Positions 28,201 to 36,695 of a stretch of DNA of 64,000 nucleotides are shown in pieces. The notes beneath the pieces are model-generated. The model was given only the letters and a program-made list of their open reading frames with translations. It was not told where the DNA came from and ran no database searches. The DNA lies in assembly GCA_036508135.1 (NCBI GenBank), contig DATCHW010000259.1:186001-250000 (forward strand), given 5' to 3'. The stretch is from DATCHW01 sp036508135. GTDB taxonomy: Bacteria; Bacteroidota; Ignavibacteria; Tepidaquicellales; Tepidaquicellaceae. The translations under genes were made by a program, and so were the position numbers. Position 1 is the first letter of the stretch; the number at the start of each line of letters is the position of its first letter.

Positions 28201-28899
28201 TTGAAAATTCCTTTAAAAGATGATATCTTAGATTTTATTTTTCCTAAAATTTGTATCTTATCAGATATCAAACTGACACCAAGCAATTCGAATCAATATA
28301 TAGATGATAAAGTACTAAATTCACTTCAAAGGGTCAATAAAAATGATTTGTTAGAATTGAAATTTAAGCTTAAAAGTGATTATTCATATTCACTTTTCCG
28401 ATTTCAGGAAGATAGTGATACTCAAAAACTGATACATTATTTAAAATTTGAAGGTATGAAAAGATTGGGATATTTTTTAGGCAAGTATTTTGCAAATGAA
28501 TTACTAATAAGAACTGAATTTAATAATGCCAATATATTTAACATTATTACAGCTGTACCACTCCATAAAATTAAATTCAGAGAAAGAGGTTATAATCAAT
28601 CTGACTATATTTGCAGAGGGATGAATGAAGTTTTAAATTTGAAATATGTTGAAGACCTGATTATACGAAAGAAAAATACTACAACACAGACTCACTTATC
28701 AATTCATAAGAGGGAATTAAATGTTAAAAATGCATTTATCAAAAACCTTTATCATAAAAACGAATTTAGGGATTCAAATATTATTCTTGTCGATGACGTT
28801 ATTACAACAGGTGCCACTTTGAACGAAGTAATAAAAGTGCTTAGAAAATCCGGAGTAAATAAAATTATGTGCCTATCTCTTACTATGGCAGTACGATAG
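28201..28899 (+). CDS. ComF-family phosphoribosyltransferase-like protein
   Basis: A 232-residue ComF homolog. The family N-terminus is recognisable (ILDFIFPKICIL). The C-terminal PRTase domain has AVPLHKIKFRERGYNQSD and the PRPP-binding loop IILVDDVITTGATLNEV (about 196-212). Usual ComF proteins carry four zinc-binding cysteines in the N-terminal part, but here only one cysteine remains, so the zinc ribbon is lost. ComF takes part in DNA uptake in Haemophilus and Bacillus; no competence neighbours are seen. The start is a TTG at 28201, because no ATG lies upstream of the conserved N-terminus. Confidence 0.82.
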   Translation: MKIPLKDDILDFIFPKICILSDIKLTPSNSNQYIDDKVLNSLQRVNKNDLLELKFKLKSDYSYSLFRFQEDSDTQKLIHYLKFEGMKRLGYFLGKYFANELLIRTEFNNANIFNIITAVPLHKIKFRERGYNQSDYICRGMNEVLNLKYVEDLIIRKKNTTTQTHLSIHKRELNVKNAFIKNLYHKNEFRDSNIILVDDVITTGATLNEVIKVLRKSGVNKIMCLSLTMAVR

Positions 28900-28915
28900 T
28901 TCCACCGTATTAAAA

Positions 28916-29932
28916 TTATTTCCCTCTTTTCGACTTAGATTTATTATTTTTCTTTTTCGGTTTGCTTTCAATGAGATTCGAGTCAAATAATTTCTTGTAT
29001 TCTTCAAAATAGAACATAACATTAGTAACATAAGTATATGGTTCTTGCCAATTTTCAAGCATTCCATACAGAGGCCTTTTTGATTGTGACCATATAAGTT
29101 TATGCAAGGAGTCTGATTTTGAACTTAAGTGTCTGAGATTCTCTTTCACATTCTCCCATTTCTTATAATCTTGATTCAGGTAATAAGTTATAGACATAGC
29201 ATCAATAGTTCTCCCAAGTCCTGCATTGTAAGAACACAACGCAAACTGATATTTATCATCACCTGTGAATTCAAAATCTGCTACCAGAGTTGCAAAAAAA
29301 TATATTCCTGCAATCAGATTATTCTGCGGGGATCGTGTATCTTCAAGTTGTAAAATGTTTTGAAGACTACTACCTGTTCCGGGCATTATTTGCATCAATC
29401 CTAAAGCACCTGCGTGAGAGACAGCATTTGGGTCAAAGTATGATTCCTGACGTATTATTGAAAGTATCAATCTCCAATCTAATTTGTAAATATTGCACTC
29501 CTTTTTAATTAATTCGCCATAATCTTTGACGAGGTTATCAACATTGCCTCTGGAATAACTGCTTCTAAATTTTTCTATACTTTTAGTTATATCAATTTTA
29601 AATTCTGAAGTGTCATATTTATAAATAAATCTGTTATAAACAAAGTACTCAAAAATATTGTCCCAATTTATAAACAATTTATCAACGAAATTCATAATTT
29701 GATATGAATTACTATTCAAGTTATCCTTGAAAGATAAATTTTCTTCCTTCTTTTCTGTAACGGGAGGTACAAGTTCTTCAAGGTTTTGACTGTTTTTAAT
29801 ATCTGTATTTATTAATTTATTATTCACAAAATTTATTATAAATATAAATAAAATAATAATCACACAAAGTATTACTGTGAAAGTTAAATAGTTCTTTTTT
29901 ATGTAGTCAAAATTAGTAATCGGAGATTTCAT
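28916..29932 (-). CDS. Membrane-anchored lytic transglycosylase (SLT domain)
   Basis: A 338-residue protein with one N-terminal membrane helix (about 14-34) and a C-terminal Slt70-type lysozyme-like domain (about 145-300). The catalytic Glu lies in LSIIRQESYFDPNAVS, followed by GALGLMQIMPGTG, NNLIAGIYFF and ALCSYNAGLGRTIDAM, all hallmarks of the family. It cleaves peptidoglycan glycan strands to leave 1,6-anhydro-muramyl ends. The last 15 residues are almost all Lys, Ser and Asn. It is convergent with the comF-like gene, 16 bp apart. Confidence 0.92.
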   Translation of the reverse strand: MKSPITNFDYIKKNYLTFTVILCVIIILFIFIINFVNNKLINTDIKNSQNLEELVPPVTEKKEENLSFKDNLNSNSYQIMNFVDKLFINWDNIFEYFVYNRFIYKYDTSEFKIDITKSIEKFRSSYSRGNVDNLVKDYGELIKKECNIYKLDWRLILSIIRQESYFDPNAVSHAGALGLMQIMPGTGSSLQNILQLEDTRSPQNNLIAGIYFFATLVADFEFTGDDKYQFALCSYNAGLGRTIDAMSITYYLNQDYKKWENVKENLRHLSSKSDSLHKLIWSQSKRPLYGMLENWQEPYTYVTNVMFYFEEYKKLFDSNLIESKPKKKNNKSKSKRGK

Positions 29933-30069
29933 CGTTTAAATTTACCAAAGGATTTCGATAGTTAAACTGAAAAAATTGATAAATTTAAAAATCATTAATT
30001 ATTGATTTTTTAAGAAATAATTGCAATTTTAAACTATTAAACCTTTTATTGCATAAGATTGTCTAATTT

Positions 30070-30669
30070 TTGAGAAGTATAATATTGAACAGGAATAATA
30101 TTGACATAAATAGTGAAGATACAGTGATTATTGAAAGTTTCAGACGTGGTAATGAAAAAGCATTCAATTATATCGTTTTGAAATATCAAAAGAAAATATA
30201 TTGGTTTATACGAAAAATGGTGATTGATCATGATGAAGCTGATGATCTAACTCAGGAAGTTTTTATAAAATTATATGATTCTATCGATTCTTTCAGAGGA
30301 GATTCAAAATTTTTTACATATATCTATAAAATGGCGATGAATCATTCTTTAAACCACTTAAAAAAAAGACACATAATATTAAACAAAAAAGGTGATTTTA
30401 GCAAAGAGGCATACAATTTGAAATCGGATGAAAAAAATTCGGATGAAATCTATGATAGTTATAATAAAACAAAAAATCTTGAGGAAGCGATTCTTACATT
30501 ACCTGATCAACAAAGAGCGGTATTCAATTTACGATATTATGAGAATCTCACTTATGAAGAAATCTCAAATATATTGAATAAATCGATAGGAGGATTAAAA
30601 GCGAATTATTTTCATGCAATTAAAAAAATTGAGGAACATCTTAAAAAGAAAAGAATTTTTAATGAATAA
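30070..30669 (+). CDS. ECF-type RNA polymerase sigma factor
   Basis: A 199-residue extracytoplasmic-function sigma-70 factor. Region 2 spans about 22-90 (YIVLKYQKKIYWFIRKMV, DEADDLTQEVFIKLY). Region 4 spans about 130-190 (LPDQQRAVFNLRYYENLTYEEIS). No ATG precedes region 2, so the start is a TTG at 30070 or another in-frame non-ATG codon (TTG 30085, GTG 30124). It is followed after 6 bp by a one-helix membrane protein that looks like its anti-sigma factor and then by a CpxP/Spy-like protein. This suggests an envelope-stress regulon. Confidence 0.9.
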   Translation: MRSIILNRNNIDINSEDTVIIESFRRGNEKAFNYIVLKYQKKIYWFIRKMVIDHDEADDLTQEVFIKLYDSIDSFRGDSKFFTYIYKMAMNHSLNHLKKRHIILNKKGDFSKEAYNLKSDEKNSDEIYDSYNKTKNLEEAILTLPDQQRAVFNLRYYENLTYEEISNILNKSIGGLKANYFHAIKKIEEHLKKKRIFNE

Positions 30670-30675
30670 ATATCA

Positions 30676-31398
30676 ATGGATAAGAATTCAAGTAAATTAA
30701 GTTATCATATACCGGATTATATTAACGGAAATATAAATGATAAAGAAATTATATCAGCTATAGAAAACGAAATAAATATCAATCCCGAATTCAAAAAGAT
30801 ATATGAAAATTTTAGGAATACATTTAATTTCATTCATTCCGCCAATGTCAGTGAACCTCCTGATCATTATTTTAATACAATTTTACCTAGGATAAATAGC
30901 CGGATTCATACCAGGAGTAATTTGGGATTTTCATTGATTTCTTTTCTGCGGAACATACGATCGCATTGGAAATATCTTATTCCCGCATTACCCGTTATTC
31001 TGATATTACTGATTTACAGAATTAGTTTCTACAAAATTACAAATATTGCTGATTCTTCCGAAAATTTTTCTAATAAGAACACTGAAAATGGTGTTATTAT
31101 GAACAAAGATATGAATGATAATAGTCATGTTAATGAATCTGAAGATATAGTTCAAAGAGACAACGATCAATTAAATTCGGAGATTAATACTTTTAATACC
31201 TTGAAATCCAAAAAGGTGAAAAATAATGAGCAAAATAAATTTTACAACATTGAAGAAAACATTATTGAGAATTCAGAGGAAACAGATTTTTTCTCTAAGG
31301 ATGAAGAAGAGTTAAATAACCTTGAAAATGAATTCTTAGATCTGAATGAAGAATCTCAAATTGAGATATTAAACAATCTTAAAAATGAAAAATTATAA
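30676..31398 (+). CDS. Putative anti-sigma factor
   Basis: A 240-residue protein with a cytoplasmic N-terminal part of about 105 residues, one membrane helix (YLIPALPVILILLIYRI, about 106-122) and a periplasmic acidic, Asn/Glu-rich tail of about 115 residues. The N-terminus begins LSYHIPDYINGNINDKEI, resembling the short zinc-free anti-sigma helical region. No HxxxCxxC zinc motif is present. Its position 6 bp after an ECF sigma gene is the main reason for the call. The tail is low-complexity and probably disordered. Confidence 0.65.
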   Translation: MDKNSSKLSYHIPDYINGNINDKEIISAIENEININPEFKKIYENFRNTFNFIHSANVSEPPDHYFNTILPRINSRIHTRSNLGFSLISFLRNIRSHWKYLIPALPVILILLIYRISFYKITNIADSSENFSNKNTENGVIMNKDMNDNSHVNESEDIVQRDNDQLNSEINTFNTLKSKKVKNNEQNKFYNIEENIIENSEETDFFSKDEEELNNLENEFLDLNEESQIEILNNLKNEKL

Positions 31399-31404
31399 AA
31401 TAAT

Positions 31405-31851
31405 ATGAAAAATAAAATATCAAAATTAGTTTTTCTCATTATCCTGATGTTTGCAACTTATCATTTATTAAATGCGCAAAATGATAATTTGAAAAAGTAT
31501 CAGAAGTTATTGAAAGCAAAAATTACTGAAAAACTTAACATATCGGATTCTTTGGCAGATAAATATTTTGAATTCTTTAACCAAAGCAGAGATGGAATAA
31601 AAAAGTTAAACAAAGAAAAGATCGAAATAATTCAATCAATCGAAGATAACCCTGAATCATCAGATATCAGCACAAAAATCGATAGACTCCTTGAAATTGA
31701 TCAGCTTATTGAAAATTCTAAAAAAGAATATTTTAACAATTTAAAAACGATTTTCTCTCCTTCTCAGATTGCTAAATCGATAGTCTTTCAAAAAAATCTA
31801 AGACAATTTTTGAGGAAAGAAATCAAGAAAAAATCAAATAACCGGGATTAA
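31405..31851 (+). CDS. Exported helical protein, CpxP/Spy-like
   Basis: A 148-residue secreted protein: signal peptide to about residue 24 (HLLNAQ), then an almost entirely helical, Lys/Glu-rich body. It contains a Spy/CpxP-like LTxxQ-type motif variant near the end (IFSPSQIAKSIVFQ). Such periplasmic chaperone-like proteins (CpxP, Spy, ZraP) sense or buffer envelope stress. It is the third gene of the ECF sigma operon, 6 bp after the putative anti-sigma gene, so it may feed stress information back to it. The family call rests on architecture and context. Confidence 0.55.
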   Translation: MKNKISKLVFLIILMFATYHLLNAQNDNLKKYQKLLKAKITEKLNISDSLADKYFEFFNQSRDGIKKLNKEKIEIIQSIEDNPESSDISTKIDRLLEIDQLIENSKKEYFNNLKTIFSPSQIAKSIVFQKNLRQFLRKEIKKKSNNRD

Positions 31852-32000
31852 ATAATTTTTTAATTAAAATTTGATTAATAATATTTTTTTCTCCTATTCA
31901 CATCAGAACATAAGTACTTAGGCAAATAAATTATCAGTTTTTACCGAATTAAACGCGAACAAGATAAATAATTAAAAGCGAGATTATTAAAAAGTAAAAA

Positions 32001-32028
32001 TTGACTTACCATTATATTTTTATATAAG
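32001..32028 (+). promoter_or_regulatory. Predicted promoter of the ileS-dksA-lspA operon
   Basis: TTGACT at 32001-32006, 16 bp, then TATAAG at 32023-32028. This lies in the 292-bp gap between the CpxP-like gene and ileS and would give a leader of about 110 nt. The leader has a 7-bp hairpin (arms 32078-32084 and 32091-32097). I see no T-box specifier or antiterminator structure. The rest of the gap is plain AT-rich sequence. Confidence 0.4.
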
Positions 32029-32143
32029 TTAACTCCAGAACTAAAACTATTTCGTTTGGGAAATGGGATATTATAATTATCAATATATACATTGATATTA
32101 TATTCTTTATTATTTAGTTTACGTGTTTATTTTTGGCAAAAAT

Positions 32144-35100
32144 ATGTATAAAAATTTAGAAGATAATATTAAACTTCCTGATTTAGAGTTAGGCATATTA
32201 AAGTATTGGGAAAAAAACGGTACATTTAAAAAAAGTATATCAGAAAAAGCCTCAAAAAAGGAATTTACTTTTTATGAAGGACCTCCTACAGCTAATGGTG
32301 TTCCCGGCATACATCACGTAATATCAAGAACAGTCAAGGACATGATCTGCAGATATAAAACTATGTCAGGATATAAAGTCAATCGAAAAGCAGGTTGGGA
32401 TACTCATGGTCTTCCGGTTGAAGTCGAAGTTGAAAAAAAACTTGGTTTCAGATCAAAAGATGATATAAAACACTTCGGAGCAACTGAATTTAATAATGCG
32501 TGCAGAGAATCAATTTTTACCTATCTTTCAGAATGGGAAAATCTTACTCACAGAATGGGATACTGGATTGACCTTAAAGATGCCTACGTGACATTTCACA
32601 ACGAATATATTGAATCTGTATGGTGGGCACTTAGAAGATTTTTTGACGGGGGATTAATTTATAAAGGATTTAAAATTCAGCCATTTTGCCCGATATGTGA
32701 ATCTCCTTTATCTTCTCATGAAGTCGCTCAAGGATATCAGGATATTAAAGATCCTTCAATTTATGTGAAATTTAAAATAAAATCGGAGAAATTTTCAGAT
32801 ACTGATTTTTTAGTCTGGACTACAACTCCCTGGACACTTTTATCAAATGTAGCATTATGTGTCAATCCGGATGAAATATATGTAGTAGTAAATACTCAGG
32901 AACACGGAAAATTAGTTTTAGCAAAAGCCCGATTGAGAGTACTTAAGGAAGAGTATGAAATTATCAGAGAAATTAACGGAAAAGAATTAGAGTTCATTGA
33001 ATATTCGAGTCTGTTTGAATTAATGAATGTTGATAAAAAAGCATATTATGTTACTTGCGGTGATTTTGTTACTATGGAAGATGGTACCGGAATTGTCCAT
33101 ATTGCTCCCGCATTTGGTGAAGACGACTACAATATTGGTTTGAAATATGATTTACCTATGCTTCAAGCTGTTGAAAAAAATGGTTTATTCAAGAAAGGAT
33201 TTGGCAGATATGAAAACATGAATTTTAAAGAAGCTGATCCAGAAATTATTAATGATCTGAAAATTTCCGGGAGGCTTTACAAGAAAGAAATGTTTACACA
33301 TAGCTATCCATTTTGCTGGAGACATAAAAAACCTTTAATATATTATGCTACCGATTCCTGGTTTATCCAAACCACAAAATATAAGGATAAAATGATTTCC
33401 CTGAATAAGGAAATTAATTGGTATCCTGCTGAGGTTGGTACCGGAAGATTTGGAAACTGGCTGGAAGAAAATAAAGACTGGGCATTATCAAGAAACCGGT
33501 TCTGGGGCACTCCCCTTCCGATATGGAGTTATGATAATGAACAAGGAGAAATCGTTTATGAATGCATAGGTAGTATCGAAGAATTAAGGACAAAATCATT
33601 AAATTTTGACGACGTATATAACGAGAAAAAACCATTAGACCTTCATTTACCGTTTATCGATACTTTGGAAGTTTTATCAGATACAGGAAAAATGATGAAA
33701 AGAGAACCGGTAGTTATAGACTGTTGGTTTGATAGTGGTTCAATGCCTTTTGCCCAATATCATTATCCCTTTGAGAATAAAGAACTATTTGAGCATAATT
33801 ATCCTGCAGATTTTATTGCTGAAGGATTAGACCAAACAAGAGGATGGTTTTACTCTTTACATGCAATTGGCACTTTTTTGTTTGGAAAACCCGCATATAA
33901 AAATCTGATTGTAAACGGTCTTATACTTGATAAATTTGGTAAAAAGATGAGCAAATCTGTAGGGAACGTTGTTGATCCATTTGTTATGCTGGATAAATTT
34001 GGTGCGGATATTTTGAGGTGGTATTTAGTATTTTCCTCACCAATGGGTAAATCCAAATTGTTCAATGAGGACGATCTTATAGAGGTGAAGAATAAGTTTT
34101 TTGATACGCTTATTAATACTTATAAATTTTTTGTGATATATTCGAATATGATAGGTTTTGAATATAAAGAAGCACATATAACTCCGGAGAATGATCGAGC
34201 AGATATTGATAAATGGATTATTTCCAAATTAAACTCTGTGAAGAAAGATTATTTCGACTTGATGGATAATTATGATATAACAAAAGCTTCAAGGATCTTG
34301 TATGATTTTACATTAGATGAATTATCAAATTGGTATATCAGGCGCAACAGAAAAAGATTCAGAAATCCTGCAAATAATAATGACAAATTAAGTGCGTTTT
34401 GCACACTCTATGAAGTTCTTATAGAAGTATTGAAATTATCTGCACCATTATCACCATTTCTTACAGAGAAATTATATCTCGGATTAAAAAATCCGGAAAG
34501 TTCAATTCATCTTTCCGAATTCACAGATTCAAATTCAGATTTGATAAACGAAGAACTTCAGGAAGAAATGGATCTTGCTCAAAAAATTGTTAATCTTGTC
34601 CGCTCAGTTAGAGTTAAAAATAACCTAAAAGTAAGGCAGCCTTTAAGACAATTAATAATTCCGGTCCTTGAAAAGGAACAAAGTAGCAAGATATTGAAGG
34701 TAAAAGACATTATATTAGATGAAATAAACGTAAAAGAGTTGAAATTGATAGAGGGTGATTCTAATATTATTAGAAAAAAGGCTAAACCAAATTTCAAAGT
34801 AATAGGTCCAAAATTCGGAAAAGATGTTAAAAAGATTCAGTCTTTGATAAATAATTTAAAACACGAAGATATTAAGGTAATTGAAAGAAACAATAAAATC
34901 AGTATAGAGAATTTCGAAATTTCAAGGGAAGATATCGATATACTTACTGAAAATATTGAAGGCTGGCTTATCGAGTCAGAAGGAAGCATCACAGTAGCTC
35001 TTGATACAAAACTGGATAAAGAACTGATAGATGAGGGTATTGTACGTGAATTTGTAAACAGAGTTCAGAATTACAGGAAAACAAACAATTTTAAAGTTAA

Positions 35101-35281
35101 TGATAACATAAAAATATTAATCAGAACAACTGACAAAATTGAAAAAATACTGAAAAGTAATTTTGACAGTTTCAGTAATGAAATATTATGTAAAGAATTG
35201 TCAATTAATGATAATGGAAAAGAATATTTCAAGACAGACATTAACGGAGAAACCTGTGATTTTCTAATAGAAAAATTATAA
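32144..35281 (+). CDS. ileS: Isoleucyl-tRNA synthetase
   Basis: A 1045-residue class I synthetase charging tRNA-Ile, of the long (eukaryote-like) type. The HIGH-type motif is GPPTANGVPGIHH near residue 47, and KMSKS is in KFGKKMSKSVGN near 605. The editing domain lies between (WTTTPWTL, DGTGIVHIAPAFGEDD). The C-terminal anticodon-binding region begins near ADIDKWIISKLNS. The ATG at 32144 is chosen over an in-frame GTG at 32123 because the family starts a few residues before FTFYEGPP. dksA and lspA follow on the same strand, an arrangement common in Bacteroidota. Confidence 0.95.
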   Translation: MYKNLEDNIKLPDLELGILKYWEKNGTFKKSISEKASKKEFTFYEGPPTANGVPGIHHVISRTVKDMICRYKTMSGYKVNRKAGWDTHGLPVEVEVEKKLGFRSKDDIKHFGATEFNNACRESIFTYLSEWENLTHRMGYWIDLKDAYVTFHNEYIESVWWALRRFFDGGLIYKGFKIQPFCPICESPLSSHEVAQGYQDIKDPSIYVKFKIKSEKFSDTDFLVWTTTPWTLLSNVALCVNPDEIYVVVNTQEHGKLVLAKARLRVLKEEYEIIREINGKELEFIEYSSLFELMNVDKKAYYVTCGDFVTMEDGTGIVHIAPAFGEDDYNIGLKYDLPMLQAVEKNGLFKKGFGRYENMNFKEADPEIINDLKISGRLYKKEMFTHSYPFCWRHKKPLIYYATDSWFIQTTKYKDKMISLNKEINWYPAEVGTGRFGNWLEENKDWALSRNRFWGTPLPIWSYDNEQGEIVYECIGSIEELRTKSLNFDDVYNEKKPLDLHLPFIDTLEVLSDTGKMMKREPVVIDCWFDSGSMPFAQYHYPFENKELFEHNYPADFIAEGLDQTRGWFYSLHAIGTFLFGKPAYKNLIVNGLILDKFGKKMSKSVGNVVDPFVMLDKFGADILRWYLVFSSPMGKSKLFNEDDLIEVKNKFFDTLINTYKFFVIYSNMIGFEYKEAHITPENDRADIDKWIISKLNSVKKDYFDLMDNYDITKASRILYDFTLDELSNWYIRRNRKRFRNPANNNDKLSAFCTLYEVLIEVLKLSAPLSPFLTEKLYLGLKNPESSIHLSEFTDSNSDLINEELQEEMDLAQKIVNLVRSVRVKNNLKVRQPLRQLIIPVLEKEQSSKILKVKDIILDEINVKELKLIEGDSNIIRKKAKPNFKVIGPKFGKDVKKIQSLINNLKHEDIKVIERNNKISIENFEISREDIDILTENIEGWLIESEGSITVALDTKLDKELIDEGIVREFVNRVQNYRKTNNFKVNDNIKILIRTTDKIEKILKSNFDSFSNEILCKELSINDNGKEYFKTDINGETCDFLIEKL

Positions 35282-35304
35282 ATTATTGAAAAAAATAGTA
35301 TTTT

Positions 35305-35994
35305 ATGAAAAAGAAAAATGTTACAAAATTGAAACCCGTAAAAAAAACGAAAAAACCTTCCGGAAAACCCATAAAAGTTTCCAAAGGAGCAAATAAAAAG
35401 AAAGCTGTACAAGTGAAGAAAAAGAAAATCTTGCATAAAGTTAAAGCTTCACCAAAAGTTAAAGCTTCACCTAAAGTTAAAGCTTCACCTAAAGTTAAAG
35501 CTCTGAAATCTTTTAAGATTAAAACTTCTAAATTGCCAAAAGTGAAAAAATCACTTAAAGCAAAAGCCAAACCTATAAAAAAGAGCAGTAAATTACTTTA
35601 TACAGCAAAAGAGCTAAAACATTTCAAAGAAGTTATTTTAAACGAAAGAAAATTAATCATTCAAAGTGCTGAAGCAAACATGAAAGCATTAGTTGACACA
35701 GAAACCGGTGAATATGTAGGTGATAATCTGACTTATGCAACACATATGGCAGAACAGGGAACAGATGAAATGGAAAGGGAAAAAAATTATTTATTTGTCC
35801 AGCGTGATGAAAAATATTTAGGATACCTTCAGGAAGCACTTACGAGGATTGACCATGGAACTTATGGTATTTGCATAGATTGCATAGATGAACCAAAATA
35901 TCTTTGCAAAACTTGTCCTTTGATTCCGAAAGAAAGATTAGAACTCGTTCCGATTACACAGCATTGCATCGAATGTAAAAACCTGAGAGGATAA
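35305..35994 (+). CDS. TraR/DksA-family zinc-finger protein with Lys-rich N-terminus
   Basis: A 229-residue protein in two parts. Residues 1-95 are a very basic tail of Lys, Ala, Pro and Ser, with the repeated unit KVKASP. Residues about 100-229 form a DksA/TraR coiled coil (AKELKHFKEVILNERKLI) and zinc finger. The finger has six cysteines (190, 193, 201, 204, 221, 224) where the family usually has four; the additional CxxC sits in a short insertion after the first pair. DksA proteins bind the RNA polymerase secondary channel and tune promoter output. The basic tail may bind nucleic acid. It lies between ileS and lspA. Confidence 0.85.
   Translation: MKKKNVTKLKPVKKTKKPSGKPIKVSKGANKKKAVQVKKKKILHKVKASPKVKASPKVKASPKVKALKSFKIKTSKLPKVKKSLKAKAKPIKKSSKLLYTAKELKHFKEVILNERKLIIQSAEANMKALVDTETGEYVGDNLTYATHMAEQGTDEMEREKNYLFVQRDEKYLGYLQEALTRIDHGTYGICIDCIDEPKYLCKTCPLIPKERLELVPITQHCIECKNLRG
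35437..35508 (+). repeat. Four tandem 18-bp in-frame repeats within the DksA-like gene
   Basis: The unit AAAGTTAAAGCTTCACCT occurs four times head-to-tail: 35437-35454, 35455-35472, 35473-35490 and a diverged copy at 35491-35508. Each encodes KVKASP (the last KVKALK). Because 18 is a multiple of three, copy-number change would lengthen or shorten the Lys-rich tail without a frameshift. Near-identity of the first three copies at DNA level suggests recent expansion by slippage. Confidence 0.9.
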
Positions 35995-36003
35995 TACAAA
36001 ATT

Positions 36004-36669
36004 TTGCGTGTTATATTTCTGACATTTTTTTTGGTAATTATTGACCAGGTCTCGAAATTATTTATAAAAGGATTAAATATCCCCTTCCTTGGAATTTCTC
36101 ATAAAGGTATGGACTACGGTAGTAGTATCAATATTATAGGAAATTTTTTCCGATTAACTTATATAGAAAACCCGGGTATGGCATTCGGTATAGAATTAGG
36201 GGGCAAGTTATTTTTATCCCTCTTCACTATATTTGCCACTATTCTAATAATATATTTTATTTATAAGAACCGTAATCAAAGTCTTTATCTTCGTATCTCT
36301 CTCGCTTTTATATTAGGGGGAGCAATTGGAAATATGATCGATAGAACATTTTATGGTATTGCATATGGATACGCACCACTTTTTTATGGAAAAGTTGTAG
36401 ATTTTTTTCATTTTGATATTCCTGATTTCAGGATTTTCAGTAAAACGGTTTATACATGGCCGATTTTTAATTTTGCAGATATTTGGGTATCTCTGGGCTT
36501 TTTGTTAATAGTGATAGGATATAAATGGATTTTTAAAAAAGAAGCCTCCCATATAGGAGGCTTACAAACAGATAGTTCACTATTGGAAAATTCAAGTATT
36601 CCCGCCGATACAAATCAACAGAATTTTACGAATAATCAAAATCAAACTTCTACAGAAATTAAAGATTAA
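36004..36669 (+). CDS. lspA: Lipoprotein signal peptidase with C-terminal extension
   Basis: A 221-residue LspA with four membrane helices, removing signal peptides from prolipoproteins. It shows VIIDQVSKLFIKG at the start, TYIENPGMAFGI, GGAIGNMIDR with the first catalytic Asp, and FNFADIWVSLGF with the second. Beyond the last helix is a hydrophilic extension of about 50 residues rich in Asn, Gln, Ser and Thr, which ordinary LspA lacks. The first codons of this extension coincide with a minus-strand terminator. The start is TTG at 36004, 9 bp after the DksA-like gene, since no ATG precedes the first helix. Confidence 0.92.
   Translation: MRVIFLTFFLVIIDQVSKLFIKGLNIPFLGISHKGMDYGSSINIIGNFFRLTYIENPGMAFGIELGGKLFLSLFTIFATILIIYFIYKNRNQSLYLRISLAFILGGAIGNMIDRTFYGIAYGYAPLFYGKVVDFFHFDIPDFRIFSKTVYTWPIFNFADIWVSLGFLLIVIGYKWIFKKEASHIGGLQTDSSLLENSSIPADTNQQNFTNNQNQTSTEIKD
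36535..36563 (-). terminator. Intrinsic terminator of the ferredoxin gene, inside lspA
   Basis: A perfect 8-bp stem (AAGCCTCC at 36542-36549, GGAGGCTT at 36556-36563) with a 6-nt loop. On the minus strand it is followed by C and six T (36541-36535). On the plus strand no T-tract follows. It therefore terminates the minus-strand ferredoxin transcript, about 130 bp beyond the ferredoxin stop, within the lspA reading frame. Confidence 0.75.
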
Positions 36670-36695
36670 TATAAATCTTTAAAATTAAGTAATAA

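Noticed and set aside
29984..30012. AT-only hairpin (AATCA/TGATT with T-run) upstream of the ECF sigma gene
   Set aside because: The stem is short with almost no G-C pairs, and such patterns occur by chance in this base composition.
31852..32143. T-box leader before ileS
   Set aside because: The gap has a promoter and a small hairpin but no specifier loop, T-box sequence or antiterminator/terminator pair that I can identify.
36541..36565. Hairpin in lspA read as a plus-strand terminator
   Set aside because: No T-tract follows on the plus strand (ACAAACAG); the T-run is on the minus strand only.
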